From: an uncultured Psychroserpens sp.
GTDB lineage: Bacteria > Bacteroidota > Bacteroidia > Flavobacteriales > Flavobacteriaceae
Assembly (NCBI RefSeq): GCF_947501425.1
Contig: NZ_CANMVN010000008.1
Location: forward strand, 1-64,000
Length of the DNA: 64,000 nucleotides
Direction: 5' to 3'
In this document: positions 42,673 to 51,403 of the stretch, piece after piece
Layout of the letters: each line of letters opens with the position of its first letter
How positions within the stretch are numbered: position 1 is the first letter of the stretch
Program-made: the position numbers and the translations under genes
The notes under the pieces: model-generated
Database searches by the model: none
Told to the model about the DNA's origin: nothing
Seen by the model: only the letters and a program-made list of their open reading frames with translations

Positions 42673-43200
42673 ATGATGACATATAAAACATTACTATTGA
42701 GCCTATTTATCGGACTCTTAACCTCTTGTGGTTCTTCCGAACGCGTAATTTTAGATGATGGTAGCATCTACGAGGTTAAAGGAAATATCATCAAAAGCGA
42801 TGGCAAAGATGTTTCAGAAAGCTTATCAAGGGAAAGAAGAGATGAAGTTGAAGATGCATTGAAAGAAAAGATAGCTGCCAGAAAAGCTGCTGAAGAACGT
42901 CAGAAGGCTTTAGAAGATGAACAAGCTGAATTACGAAAAATTCAGAAAGAGGCAAGAAAAAAAGAAAAAGAGCTTGAAAAGAAGCAAGAGCAGTTAGAGG
43001 ATAAAAGAAAAGCTTTGAAAGAAGCTAAAGACAACTATGGCAAGGCAAAAAATAAACTAAAAAAAGAGCGCAAAGCTTACAAAAAATTAAAAGAAAACGG
43101 TAAATTAAATGCTTCTGAACAAGAGGATTGGATCAAAAAAATCGAAGATCTCGAGACAGAAGTAAAAAAAGCTAAGGAAACTTTAGATAAATTAAGATAA
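42673..43200 (+). CDS. Coiled-coil lipoprotein (tandem paralogue 1)
   Basis: 175 residues from the ATG at 42673 (MMTYKTLLLSLFIGLLTSCGSS), with a lipobox at Cys19. The upstream TTG start is rejected because it buries the signal peptide. After a short motif (DDGSIYEVKGNIIKSDGKDVSESL) comes a long, highly charged coiled coil (about 55-175). The same short motif and the C-terminal GKL..........W..K.E.L pattern recur in the next gene, so the two are tandem paralogues. It is probably anchored in a membrane and extends into the periplasm. Function unknown. Confidence 0.7.
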   Translation: MMTYKTLLLSLFIGLLTSCGSSERVILDDGSIYEVKGNIIKSDGKDVSESLSRERRDEVEDALKEKIAARKAAEERQKALEDEQAELRKIQKEARKKEKELEKKQEQLEDKRKALKEAKDNYGKAKNKLKKERKAYKKLKENGKLNASEQEDWIKKIEDLETEVKKAKETLDKLR

Positions 43201-43211
43201 TCAGATTAAAT

Positions 43212-43703
43212 ATGAAAAGAATTTTTACAGTACTTATAGCACTCGTTTGTAGTATTAATTTCTATGCTCAAGAAGTTCAAAAAGATGGAAAGACCTATGA
43301 GGTTAAAAAAGAAAAAATCTTTCTTGATGGAAAAGATATCACTGAAACGTTAAATGTTGAAGACAGAGCAATCATTTTGAAGCAAGCTGCACTAATTTCT
43401 GAAAAAATTAAACTGCAGGAAAAAAGCAAAAAAGAGGTCGAAAAAGCTGAAAAACAACAGAAAAAAGCCGAAAAAGCTCAAAAAAAGGCAGAAAAAGAGC
43501 AAAAACGCGCAGAGAAAGCTTTAAAGAAAAAACAAAAAGCTCAGGATAAATTTGATAGAGCCACGAAAAAGCTAAAGAACAGCCAAAAGAAATATGACAA
43601 ACTAAAACGCAAAGGCAAATTATCTCCTCAGGACGAAGCAAAATGGCTAGAAAAATTAGAAAAACTTAGAGAGGATATAGCCAAGGCAAAGAAGAAACTC
43701 TAG
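43212..43703 (+). CDS. Secreted coiled-coil protein (tandem paralogue 2)
   Basis: A 163-residue protein with a signal peptide cleaved after YAQ (about residue 19), not a lipobox. It contains KDGKTYEVKKEKIFLDGKD, parallel to the motif in the preceding gene, and a Lys/Glu/Ala-rich coiled coil with several KKAEKAQ-type heptads (about 65-163). It starts 11 bases after the lipoprotein gene and is followed by a terminator, so the two form an operon. A pair in which one copy is membrane-anchored and the other soluble could form a heteromeric coiled coil; that is an inference. Confidence 0.7.
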   Translation: MKRIFTVLIALVCSINFYAQEVQKDGKTYEVKKEKIFLDGKDITETLNVEDRAIILKQAALISEKIKLQEKSKKEVEKAEKQQKKAEKAQKKAEKEQKRAEKALKKKQKAQDKFDRATKKLKNSQKKYDKLKRKGKLSPQDEAKWLEKLEKLREDIAKAKKKL

Positions 43704-43727
43704 AGTTCATCATTTGCGATATAATTT

Positions 43728-43771
43728 AATCTATTTCAGGCTAACTTTTTTTAGACTGAAATAGATTTTTT
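43728..43771 (+). terminator. Terminator after the coiled-coil pair
   Basis: 12-bp perfect stem AATCTATTTCAG / CTGAAATAGATT with a 16-base loop and a following T-run. Confidence 0.8.
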
Positions 43772-43777
43772 CTTTAA

Positions 43778-44935
43778 CTACTTATCCATAGCCTTAGTTA
43801 ATTTCTGCATGAACTCACCCACTTTAGACGGTTCCAACCAACGCGTAACTACAACGACATTGTGCGCCTTGTCTACAACTATAAAATTACCTCCAAAACC
43901 TGCTGCGTAATAAATATCTTCAGAAACGTTTTTCCAGTGTCTTGGTCCTTTGTTATTCAGCCACCACATATACCCATAATTAACATTTGGCTTAGAAGGG
44001 CTAATTGCATTCTCTATCCAATATTTGCTAATAATTTGTTCACCTTTCCATTTTCCATCATTTAAAAAAAGTAGACCAAATCTAGCCATATCTTCAGTGG
44101 AAATAAATAATCCCGCACCTGAGTGCCCTCCACCAGTAACCGATTTCATTTTAACACCGTCTATGACTGTCCATGCGTTATCGTAGCCAAACCACCTCCA
44201 AGTTGTAGAAGCTCCAATTTTGTCCATAACCTCTTCTTTTAAAACCTGAGGCAATGGTTTTCTCCAGACTTGAAGCAATGCATAGGCCAGAACATTAACA
44301 CGAACATCGTTATATTCCATAACAGTACCAGGTTCCTTAAAATCTCTGTTTTTCCAATCATCTAAACCACCTTCTCTTGGTGGTCGATCTGCCCAATCTT
44401 TACCTCCCCAAAGTTCTCCAGACCAATCTGAGTTTTGTTGTAACAAATGCTGCCAGGTGATCTTTGAATTGTGCTGGCCATCAAAGGTTCCATCCCAAAC
44501 ATAATCTTTTACTTGATCTGTTTCATTTTTAATTAAAGAGCGATCAACCGCCAAACCAGTAACCGTCGATAAGAAACTTTTGGTAACACTAAAAGTCATA
44601 TCTACACGCTTGATATCTCCCCATTTAGCAATGAGGTAACCATCCTTTAGAATCATTCCTGCTGGACCTCCTCGTTTTTTTGTCGGACCCAAAACCTCAT
44701 GAAAAGGCTCTCTAGCAAAACCTTTAAGAATTGCTATTCGTAAATCCCTCGAACCGGTATATTCATTAGATTTGGCAAATTCAACAGCATCGTTTAAAAG
44801 AGCCATGTCATAACTTGTCGCCTGACGCTCTTCCCAGTTGGCATGTCGCTCAGGAAAATAGGAAACTTGCGCAATAGCATGATATGAAAAAGTAAGCATT
44901 AAAAATCCTAATAAATACAGTGTAAAAGTTCTCAT
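43778..44935 (-). CDS. Serine hydrolase, class C beta-lactamase fold
   Basis: A 385-residue secreted protein with a signal peptide (about 1-22, ending AIAQ). The catalytic SxxK is S116-V-T-K119 in TFSVTKSFLSTVTGLAVD; the second motif Y-x-N lies in VMEYNDVRVNVLAYALL; GGGHSGAGLFISTEDMARFG is also typical of the beta-lactamase/esterase family. Possible roles are D-amino peptidase, esterase or amidase; there is no reason to call it a resistance enzyme. It is transcribed away from the nitrilase gene at 45010. Confidence 0.85.
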   Translation of the reverse strand: MRTFTLYLLGFLMLTFSYHAIAQVSYFPERHANWEERQATSYDMALLNDAVEFAKSNEYTGSRDLRIAILKGFAREPFHEVLGPTKKRGGPAGMILKDGYLIAKWGDIKRVDMTFSVTKSFLSTVTGLAVDRSLIKNETDQVKDYVWDGTFDGQHNSKITWQHLLQQNSDWSGELWGGKDWADRPPREGGLDDWKNRDFKEPGTVMEYNDVRVNVLAYALLQVWRKPLPQVLKEEVMDKIGASTTWRWFGYDNAWTVIDGVKMKSVTGGGHSGAGLFISTEDMARFGLLFLNDGKWKGEQIISKYWIENAISPSKPNVNYGYMWWLNNKGPRHWKNVSEDIYYAAGFGGNFIVVDKAHNVVVVTRWLEPSKVGEFMQKLTKAMDK

Positions 44936-44997
44936 AGACTAACAAAAATTAGTGATGTTTAAAATTACTCAATTAATTTTAATAGACTTAAAATTTG

Positions 44998-45005
44998 TAA
45001 TTTTA
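44998..45005 (+). promoter_or_regulatory. Possible nitrilase promoter four bases from the ATG
   Basis: TAATTTTA (one mismatch to TAnnTTTG), then GGAC and the ATG at 45010, again the N4 spacing seen at uppP and glyS. Confidence 0.3.
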
Positions 45006-45009
45006 GGAC

Positions 45010-45789
45010 ATGAAAGATCAATTAAATATTGCACTTATTCAAACCCATTTAGTTTGGGAAAACCCGGAACAAAATCGTTCAAATTTAACAAAAACTATGG
45101 CATCTATCGAACAACAGATAGACCTGATTGTACTTCCAGAAATGTTTACATCTGGGTTTACCATGAACCCAAAAACTGTTGCTGAAACTATGAATGGGGA
45201 CACCATTAGCTGGATGCTAAAGCAAGCTAAAGAGAAAAATGCAGCCCTAACTGGAAGTTTAGTAATCCAAGACAATGGCTTATATTACAACAGACTCCTC
45301 TTCGTTTTTCCTAATGGTGAAATTCAATATTATGATAAAAAACACACCTTCACTTTAGCTGGAGAACACAAAGCTTATACTGCTGGTACAGATACCTTGA
45401 TTGTTGATTACAAAGGCTGGAAAATTAAACCCTTGATATGCTACGATCTTCGCTTTCCTGTTTGGGCAAGAAATACCGAAGATTATGATTTACTAATTTA
45501 TGTAGCTAATTGGCCAAAGGTTAGAATTTCGGCATGGGATACACTTTTAAAAGCACGTGCTATTGAAAATATGAGTTATTGTATTGGAGTAAATCGCGTA
45601 GGTTTAGATGGAAACAACTATGAGTATACTGGACATTCTGCAGCTTATGATGTTTTAGGTGAGCGTTTAGACGATATTCCTTATAGTCATGAAACTGTAG
45701 GTATTGTTACCCTTCATAAAGATCATATTATCAAATACAGAGAAAAGCTTGGGTTTTTAAAGGACAGGGACCACTTTATTCTAAAATAA
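45010..45789 (+). CDS. Nitrilase-superfamily omega-amidase (YafV/Nit2-like)
   Basis: A 259-residue cytosolic amidase. The Glu-Lys-Cys triad is seen: E44 in LIVLPEMFTSGF, K110/K111 in QYYDKKHTF and C144 in PLICYDLRFPVWARN. The motif set matches YafV/Nit2 enzymes, which hydrolyse alpha-ketoglutaramate or alpha-ketosuccinamate. The methionine-type aminotransferase gene 2.4 kb upstream on the same strand fits the glutamine-transaminase/omega-amidase cycle. It converges with the Ig-like lipoprotein gene, the 3' ends overlapping by 14 bases. Confidence 0.9.
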   Translation: MKDQLNIALIQTHLVWENPEQNRSNLTKTMASIEQQIDLIVLPEMFTSGFTMNPKTVAETMNGDTISWMLKQAKEKNAALTGSLVIQDNGLYYNRLLFVFPNGEIQYYDKKHTFTLAGEHKAYTAGTDTLIVDYKGWKIKPLICYDLRFPVWARNTEDYDLLIYVANWPKVRISAWDTLLKARAIENMSYCIGVNRVGLDGNNYEYTGHSAAYDVLGERLDDIPYSHETVGIVTLHKDHIIKYREKLGFLKDRDHFILK

Positions 45790-47380
45790 ATTCAATGACA
45801 GGATCCCAATTGGCTCTAGCATCAATAAGTTCTGGATAATAACTAATTCGCTCAGGCTGGAGTTTTTTCAGGTAGTTTCCTGAATCCCACTTTTGATTGC
45901 CGTTGGTATCAAAAATAACTCTTAGATAATAGTTTCCCGGACTTATATTTCTAAAATCAAACAATCGTTTTTCAGTAGCAAACTGTTCGTATTTAATTTC
46001 CCCTCTTTCGGTCATCAATTGTACAATTATTGGATAAGATTCATTTCTTAGTGTAACTCGCACATTAGAAAAATCGGCATAAGATTTAGTTCTAGCGCTA
46101 TAATTTAGCGTGTCATTTATAGTTCCGAAGAAATCTTCTAAAGCACCAGGAAGCATCTGAATAGTATATTTTTGAGACTCTTCTTTTTTAAACTGAAGAC
46201 CATATATGTTGGTCAATTTATCATAGCTACTCTCAAATGGCACATTAACCGAATCTCTGTCTAAAACAGTGATTTTTTCTTTATCGAATTTTTCAAAAGG
46301 AATATTTGCTGAAATACTGTAATCCTGATCAAAATTTAAGGTCACAGATGATACTGGTTTGATGATCAAAGAATCTTTATCAATAGACCTAAACCGATGT
46401 TTGAGTGTGTCTATATACGTTTTATTTTTAACTACAAACTTAGCTGAATCTAACTCTATTTTGGGTTTGTACCAATAGTATAAGGTATCGGTTTTCTCAT
46501 CTTTTGTAATTCTGGTTTGATAGCCTTCAGGTTTGTCACCTAAGAGCTCTATTTGCATGTCTTTATAATCACCTTCATATCCAAACGCAATTTTTTGACC
46601 TGCAACTTGTTTTGGTCGTTTAACCTCAAAATCTAACTCTTCTTTAAACAATTTTATGGTATAAAGTGAGTCTGTTGGTACTGAAATAAAACCTTCATAA
46701 AACCCTATTTTATCACTTTTTTGCTGATACGTAAAATTACCATTCTCATCCTTTAAAGCCATTAACTTGTATGATCCTGGTTTTATATTATCAATACTGA
46801 ATGTCGTCAAGCTATCTAATGTATTGGTAATATATTTTGGCTTTTGTTTGTAAACAATAGAATCTGAATAGGTCGAATCTCTCTCATATAGCATTACTGA
46901 GACAAAGCTGTCAGGCTTTCGATTTTCGGCATCCAGTATTTGTCCTTTTACAGATAATGAATCGATATAATCTCCTGTTGACAATACATATCTGTAATAC
47001 TCGTATGGATTCTCCTCGTTGTTATCAACAATACTTTGCCCAAAATTAAAGGCATAGGTTGTATTCTCTTCAAGAGTGTCATTAATAATTATCTTAATGT
47101 ATTTACTAGCAGTTCCCAAAGGTGTTATTGTAGGCTCAGGATCCATTGGAGGCGAAATAATAAGTTGCTTCTGCAGATTCTTTACTTTAACATACTCATT
47201 AAAATAAATTCGTATTTCTTTCCCTTTGAAGTTAGTGGTAAAGTTTTCAGGTGATGATCTCACTATTAAAGGTGCCTCTACGTCCTTTGGACCACCAGAA
47301 GGATTACCTCTATTAGCACAGCTAGCTATCATAATCATCATAGCTATTAGAACTAAGCCTTGTAAAACTTTTTTATGCAT
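45776..47380 (-). CDS. Ig-like-domain lipoprotein, conserved in Bacteroidota
   Basis: 534 residues from the ATG at 47380 (MHKKVLQGLVLIAMMIMIASCAN), which gives a proper lipobox; the 33-residue extension to 47479 overlaps comF and is rejected. The mature N-terminus GNPSGGPKDVEAPLIVRSSPENFTTNFKGKEIRIYFNEYV is a bacterial Ig-like (SbsA-type 'Big') domain with the usual 'P..g....v...i.i.F.e.v' pattern. A later region KPGSYKLMALKDENGNFTYQ suggests a carboxypeptidase-regulatory-like fold. It is exposed in the periplasm or at the surface; function unknown. It lies 74 bases downstream of comF. Confidence 0.75.
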   Translation of the reverse strand: MHKKVLQGLVLIAMMIMIASCANRGNPSGGPKDVEAPLIVRSSPENFTTNFKGKEIRIYFNEYVKVKNLQKQLIISPPMDPEPTITPLGTASKYIKIIINDTLEENTTYAFNFGQSIVDNNEENPYEYYRYVLSTGDYIDSLSVKGQILDAENRKPDSFVSVMLYERDSTYSDSIVYKQKPKYITNTLDSLTTFSIDNIKPGSYKLMALKDENGNFTYQQKSDKIGFYEGFISVPTDSLYTIKLFKEELDFEVKRPKQVAGQKIAFGYEGDYKDMQIELLGDKPEGYQTRITKDEKTDTLYYWYKPKIELDSAKFVVKNKTYIDTLKHRFRSIDKDSLIIKPVSSVTLNFDQDYSISANIPFEKFDKEKITVLDRDSVNVPFESSYDKLTNIYGLQFKKEESQKYTIQMLPGALEDFFGTINDTLNYSARTKSYADFSNVRVTLRNESYPIIVQLMTERGEIKYEQFATEKRLFDFRNISPGNYYLRVIFDTNGNQKWDSGNYLKKLQPERISYYPELIDARANWDPVIEFILE

Positions 47381-47453
47381 TGGTGTTTCAAATTTCGACA
47401 AATTAACAACAAACCACCTTATCCTCAAAACAATTAACGTCGTTTTGACAACC

Positions 47454-48134
47454 CTAATCAGTAATTGCCATTGTGGCAAGACTTAATTTCACGCCTTCAA
47501 CCTCAAGCAATCTGTTAGCACAATCTTCTACAGTTGCTCCAGTAGTAATGATATCGTCAACTAAAAGAACATGTTTATGCTGTAGAGATGCTCCATTAAT
47601 GATTTGAAAATTACTTTTTTCGCTTGCATTTCGTTTCAATCTATCCTTAAAAACCTGAGTTTTAGTATTGGTTGTCTTAATTAAGACTTCGGTATTGAAT
47701 TCAGCATTTAAAGCAAGAGCTAAAGCCATTCCAAATTTATCAACTTGATTATAACCTCGGGATTTAAGTTTCGTTTTATGCAAAGGCACAGGGACCACAA
47801 CATCTATGGTATGATACGATGGAATAGCCTTTAGTTCTTCACCCAGCCATTCTCCTAAAAACTTACCAATATCCTCTTGTCCTCTGTATTTTAAGTTGTG
47901 CATGAGTTGCTGAACGATTCCCTTTTTAGAAAAATGAACCAAAGCTGTAGCATGTTCTAGTTTTACTCTTCCGTAGAGTATCTTATGAACTGCATTGTCC
48001 CGATCCTCATGAAAATTGGTTAATGGTAATTGATGTCGACACGTTGTACAAATATGCAATTCATTATCAGACAAATGATTACTGCAAGCGCTACAAACTT
48101 GAGGAAAAAATAAGTTTAACAAGTTTTTTATCAT
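47454..48134 (-). CDS. ComF family phosphoribosyltransferase-like protein
   Basis: 226 residues from the ATG at 48134 (MIKNLLNLFFPQVCSAC); the TTG six codons earlier is less likely. The N-terminal zinc-finger part has Cys pairs CSACSNHL and HICTTCRHQL; the PRTase domain has VVVPVPLHKTKLKSRGYNQVDKF and the PRPP loop VLLVDDIITTGATVEDC. ComF proteins take part in natural DNA uptake and DNA repair in several phyla, though the role in Bacteroidota is not established. Confidence 0.9.
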   Translation of the reverse strand: MIKNLLNLFFPQVCSACSNHLSDNELHICTTCRHQLPLTNFHEDRDNAVHKILYGRVKLEHATALVHFSKKGIVQQLMHNLKYRGQEDIGKFLGEWLGEELKAIPSYHTIDVVVPVPLHKTKLKSRGYNQVDKFGMALALALNAEFNTEVLIKTTNTKTQVFKDRLKRNASEKSNFQIINGASLQHKHVLLVDDIITTGATVEDCANRLLEVEGVKLSLATMAITD

Positions 48135-48203
48135 TTCAACGATTAAAATCAATTATCGAATACATATTCTTTAGTTTCGCAAGATAAAATAACGATATTA
48201 ATA

Positions 48204-49088
48204 ATGATAGTTAACCCTCAATCATTTAACTACAGATTAATTATTGGTTCTTTAATTATTGCGGTAGCCGTTTTAACTGTTTACAGTTTTACAAGTTATA
48301 AATCCATTGTAGCGCATCAGCAATTTATAGAACAGGAAAAGAAGCTAGTTGAAAGTGAACTCTCCCAAATGATCACCCGCTATGATGACGTTTCAATTTC
48401 AAATGATCTAATCTCTTCTCAACTGGAAGACGCTAAAAGAAACACCAAATTAGCTTTGGATTCGCTTAGGATGCTTCGTGGCGACTTGTCTATACTTAGT
48501 AAGTTCAAACAGCAGCTATTCAATCTTAAACTTAAAAATAAGGCTTTATTTAAAACTGTTGACTCTTTAGACGAAGTCAATAAGAATTTAGAACAACAAA
48601 AACTACTGGCCTACAACGAATTAAGAAAACAAAAACGTGAAAATTCTTCACTACTAAAGGAAAACGAAAACCTAGAGAAAAGTATTGAAAAAGGCGCAAA
48701 GCTTACAGCTAATTCGTTTCGTGCTAAAGGTTTTGAGAAATTCTTTGGTGCCAGACGTTCCAGTTCTAAAGCCAAACGTGTATCAAGTATAGAAGTTTGT
48801 TTTACTTTGGCTGAAAATTCATTAACCGAAGCAGGTGAAAAAGAACTGTACGTTCAAATTCTCAATCCGAAAAATAATGTTGTTGCAGATAAAGGGGCAA
48901 TCAATTTTGAAAGCTCTTCTCTGATTTACAGTGCAAAAAAAGTCATCAATTATAACAACCAGGTCACTGAAGTTTGTCTCGATGTTGATGCTGATATAGA
49001 TGAACAACCATTAGTGAGTGGCACATATTACATCTCCATATTTCATAAAGACAGAAAACTAGGAAGTACCGAAGTAAAATTAAAATAA
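48204..49088 (+). CDS. Membrane-anchored coiled-coil protein with C-terminal beta domain
   Basis: A 294-residue protein: short cytoplasmic tail, one membrane helix (about 11-30), a long coiled coil (about 38-160; ENENLEKSIEKGAKL at its end) and a C-terminal domain that starts VSSIEVCFTLAENSLTEAGEKELYVQI and ends SGTYYISIFHKDRKLGSTEVKLK. It is a conserved flavobacterial protein, sometimes annotated as chromosome partitioning, for which there is no sequence support such as a Walker motif. It probably faces the periplasm. It is followed by a hairpin before glyS. Confidence 0.7.
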   Translation: MIVNPQSFNYRLIIGSLIIAVAVLTVYSFTSYKSIVAHQQFIEQEKKLVESELSQMITRYDDVSISNDLISSQLEDAKRNTKLALDSLRMLRGDLSILSKFKQQLFNLKLKNKALFKTVDSLDEVNKNLEQQKLLAYNELRKQKRENSSLLKENENLEKSIEKGAKLTANSFRAKGFEKFFGARRSSSKAKRVSSIEVCFTLAENSLTEAGEKELYVQILNPKNNVVADKGAINFESSSLIYSAKKVINYNNQVTEVCLDVDADIDEQPLVSGTYYISIFHKDRKLGSTEVKLK

Positions 49089-49111
49089 CCAACACGATAT
49101 AATTTCTTGAA

Positions 49112-49140
49112 AACCGTTCTGTTAATTGGAGCGGTTTTTT
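49112..49140 (+). terminator. Probable terminator between the coiled-coil gene and glyS
   Basis: AACCGTT / AGCGGTT (one mismatch) around 11 bases, then six T. It lies within the longer open frame before the glyS ATG, which is one reason for rejecting the earlier glyS start. Confidence 0.55.
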
Positions 49141-49147
49141 ATTTTTG
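49140..49147 (+). promoter_or_regulatory. glyS promoter -7 element, four bases from the ATG
   Basis: TATTTTTG, an exact TAnnTTTG match, then CATC and the ATG at 49152; the predicted transcript starts at the ATG (leaderless). The element partly reuses the T-run of the terminator just before it. Confidence 0.5.
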
Positions 49148-49151
49148 CATC

Positions 49152-50693
49152 ATGGCAAATGAAGATCAATTTAAAAAAGTAATCTCTCACGCAAAGGAGT
49201 ATGGTTACGTATTCCAAAGTAGTGAAATCTACGATGGATTAAGTGCAGTCTATGACTATGCTCAAAATGGAGCAGAACTAAAGAAAAACATTCGTGACTA
49301 TTGGTGGAGAGCCATGGTACAAATGAATGAAAATATTGTAGGTATTGATGCGGCAATATTCATGCATCCAACGACCTGGAAAGCTTCTGGTCACGTGGAT
49401 GCCTTTAACGACCCGCTTATTGATAATAAAGATTCTAAAAAAAGATATCGTGCTGATGTTTTAGTGGAAGACTATTGTGCTAAAATTGAAAATAAGATTG
49501 ATAAAGAAGTCAAAAAAGCTGCAAAACGCTTTGGTGATGCTTTTAATAAAGAAGAATTTATAAGTACAAACGGAAGAGTTCTAGGCTATCAGGAAAAGAT
49601 AGATACAATTTTAAAACGTTTGGGACAGTCTTTAGAAAAAGAGGACTTGGCTGATGTTAAAGCACTTATAGAAGAGTTAGAAATTGCAGATCCTATGACT
49701 GGTTCCAGAAACTGGACAGATGTAAAGCAATTCAATTTGATGTTTGGCACCAAATTAGGTGCTTCTGCAGAACACGCCATGGATTTGTATTTACGTCCGG
49801 AAACAGCTCAAGGTATATTTGTGAATTTCTTAAACGTTCAAAAAACAGGACGTATGAAGATTCCATTCGGAATTGCTCAAACAGGAAAAGCCTTCAGAAA
49901 TGAAATCGTTGCCAGACAATTCATTTTTAGAATGCGCGAGTTTGAACAGATGGAAATGCAATTCTTTATCAAACCAGGAACACAAGGCGAATGGTTTAAG
50001 CACTGGAAAGACACACGTATGAAATGGCATTTATCCCTAGGAATGGGAGATGACAATTACCGCTTCCACGACCATGAGAAATTAGCTCATTATGCTGATG
50101 CAGCCACAGATATCGAGTTTAAATTTCCATTTGGATTTAAAGAATTGGAAGGGATTCATTCTCGTACCGATTTTGACCTCAAACAACACGAAGAATTCTC
50201 AGGAAAGAAATTACAGTATTTTGACCATGAAGATAATGCAAGCTACACACCATATGTGCTAGAGACTTCTATTGGTTTAGACCGAATGTTCTTAGCTGTG
50301 TTCTCAAATGCCTTAGAAGACGAAACTTTAGAGGATGGAAGTGTGAGAACTGTTTTAAAATTACCAGCAGTTCTGGCACCAACAAAAGCGGCTGTATTGC
50401 CTTTAGTAAAAAAAGACGGCTTGCCAGAAATCGCAAGACAAATTATAAATGACCTGAAATGGGACTTCAATGTGATATACGACGAGAAAGATGCTGTAGG
50501 TAGACGATACAGGCGTCAGGATGCTGCAGGAACACCGTTTTGTATTACTGTAGATCATGATACTTTAGAAGACAACACTGTAACCATTCGTCATCGTGAT
50601 ACAATGGAACAGCAACGTGTAAAGATTGAAAACCTAAGAGAGATTATCAAAAAAGAAGTTGATGTTAAGCATTGGCTTCAGAAAATGACATAG
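49152..50693 (+). CDS. glyS: Glycyl-tRNA synthetase (dimeric, eukaryote/archaea type)
   Basis: 513 residues from the ATG at 49152 (MANEDQFKKVISHAKEYGYVF). A TTG start at 49107 is rejected, because the added 15 residues overlap a terminator-like hairpin and relatives begin near MANEDQF. Class II motifs are visible: motif 2 in KAFRNEIVARQFIFRMREFEQMEMQFF, and motif 3 in YVLETSIGLDRMFLAVF. RPETAQGIFVNF is diagnostic of the alpha2 GlyRS. The C-terminal anticodon-binding domain ends with VTIRHRDTMEQQRVKI. Confidence 0.96.
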   Translation: MANEDQFKKVISHAKEYGYVFQSSEIYDGLSAVYDYAQNGAELKKNIRDYWWRAMVQMNENIVGIDAAIFMHPTTWKASGHVDAFNDPLIDNKDSKKRYRADVLVEDYCAKIENKIDKEVKKAAKRFGDAFNKEEFISTNGRVLGYQEKIDTILKRLGQSLEKEDLADVKALIEELEIADPMTGSRNWTDVKQFNLMFGTKLGASAEHAMDLYLRPETAQGIFVNFLNVQKTGRMKIPFGIAQTGKAFRNEIVARQFIFRMREFEQMEMQFFIKPGTQGEWFKHWKDTRMKWHLSLGMGDDNYRFHDHEKLAHYADAATDIEFKFPFGFKELEGIHSRTDFDLKQHEEFSGKKLQYFDHEDNASYTPYVLETSIGLDRMFLAVFSNALEDETLEDGSVRTVLKLPAVLAPTKAAVLPLVKKDGLPEIARQIINDLKWDFNVIYDEKDAVGRRYRRQDAAGTPFCITVDHDTLEDNTVTIRHRDTMEQQRVKIENLREIIKKEVDVKHWLQKMT

Positions 50694-50710
50694 AGCAATC
50701 TTTTCAATAA

Positions 50711-50742
50711 AAAAACTCCTAAGTGTCTGCTTAGGAGTTTTT
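50711..50742. terminator. Bidirectional terminator
   Basis: 13-bp perfect stem AAAAACTCCTAAG / CTTAGGAGTTTTT with a 6-base loop, between glyS (ends 50693) and the convergent outer-membrane gene (ends 50761). Confidence 0.9.
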
Positions 50743-50760
50743 CATTTATAACTTTAATTA

Positions 50761-51315
50761 TCAAAAACGATAACCTACTGTAATTCCTATTTTACCAACA
50801 AAATCATCTCCACCCTCATCTTCGCCTCTAAATAGATTTCGACCAAAACCAATGTTGAGTTCTCCAATAAATCCATTATTGGTCACCCATTTTCCACCTA
50901 ATCCTATTCCCAGTGCGAAATCAACAATATCTTCGTTTACCACCTCAATAACATCACCACCTCCAAAAAAACCATTACGTACCACATTGTTGACTGAATT
51001 TAACATCCCAAAACCTTCCAAGAAAAATCCTGCGGCATATTTCTTACCAAAATACAATCGGTAATAAGGTGATACAAAATAATTAATATCGTCATTAATA
51101 TCACCATCAAAAGGAATAAAGATATTAAGGCCAATACCTGACTCCTCATTGAGTAAATGTTCGTAAGTCACATCAAAAGCACCTATAATCATAAAAAGGG
51201 CATTGAGTTTTACCTCATTGCTAGTGTGGTCATTGTCGTTTGTTTCCTCGATTGTTTGGGCACTTAAGTTGAAAGTGCATATCAGAAATAGTGCACATAA
51301 AATAGGTGTTTTCAT
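50761..51315 (-). CDS. Small outer-membrane beta-barrel protein (DUF3575-like)
   Basis: A 184-residue protein with signal peptide (about 1-19, ending LSAQ) followed by an acidic linker and a barrel: NEVKLNALFMIIGAFDVTYEHLLNEESGIGLNIF, YFVSPYYRLYFGKKYAAGFFLEGFG, and a final GKIGITVGYRF ending in Phe, as outer-membrane proteins do. The first barrel strand pattern resembles DUF3575 members. Its role is unknown. Confidence 0.72.
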   Translation of the reverse strand: MKTPILCALFLICTFNLSAQTIEETNDNDHTSNEVKLNALFMIIGAFDVTYEHLLNEESGIGLNIFIPFDGDINDDINYFVSPYYRLYFGKKYAAGFFLEGFGMLNSVNNVVRNGFFGGGDVIEVVNEDIVDFALGIGLGGKWVTNNGFIGELNIGFGRNLFRGEDEGGDDFVGKIGITVGYRF

Positions 51316-51403
51316 AATAAAATAGTTGTTAAGGTTAATGTGTAAACGTATTACAAGTATACCATAATGATGGTAATATGTTTTAAAGGTTGCGTTAAAA
51401 AAA

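Noticed and set aside
43778..44935. Beta-lactamase resistance gene
   Set aside because: SxxK and YxN motifs only show the serine-hydrolase fold; the context is ordinary and such genes are common non-resistance enzymes.
48204..49088. Chromosome partitioning (ParA-like) protein
   Set aside because: No Walker A or B motif; the sequence is a membrane helix, a coiled coil and a beta domain.
49107..49151. Longer glyS start with a hydrophobic N-terminus
   Set aside because: The added residues overlap a terminator-like hairpin and the promoter element; relatives begin at MANEDQF.
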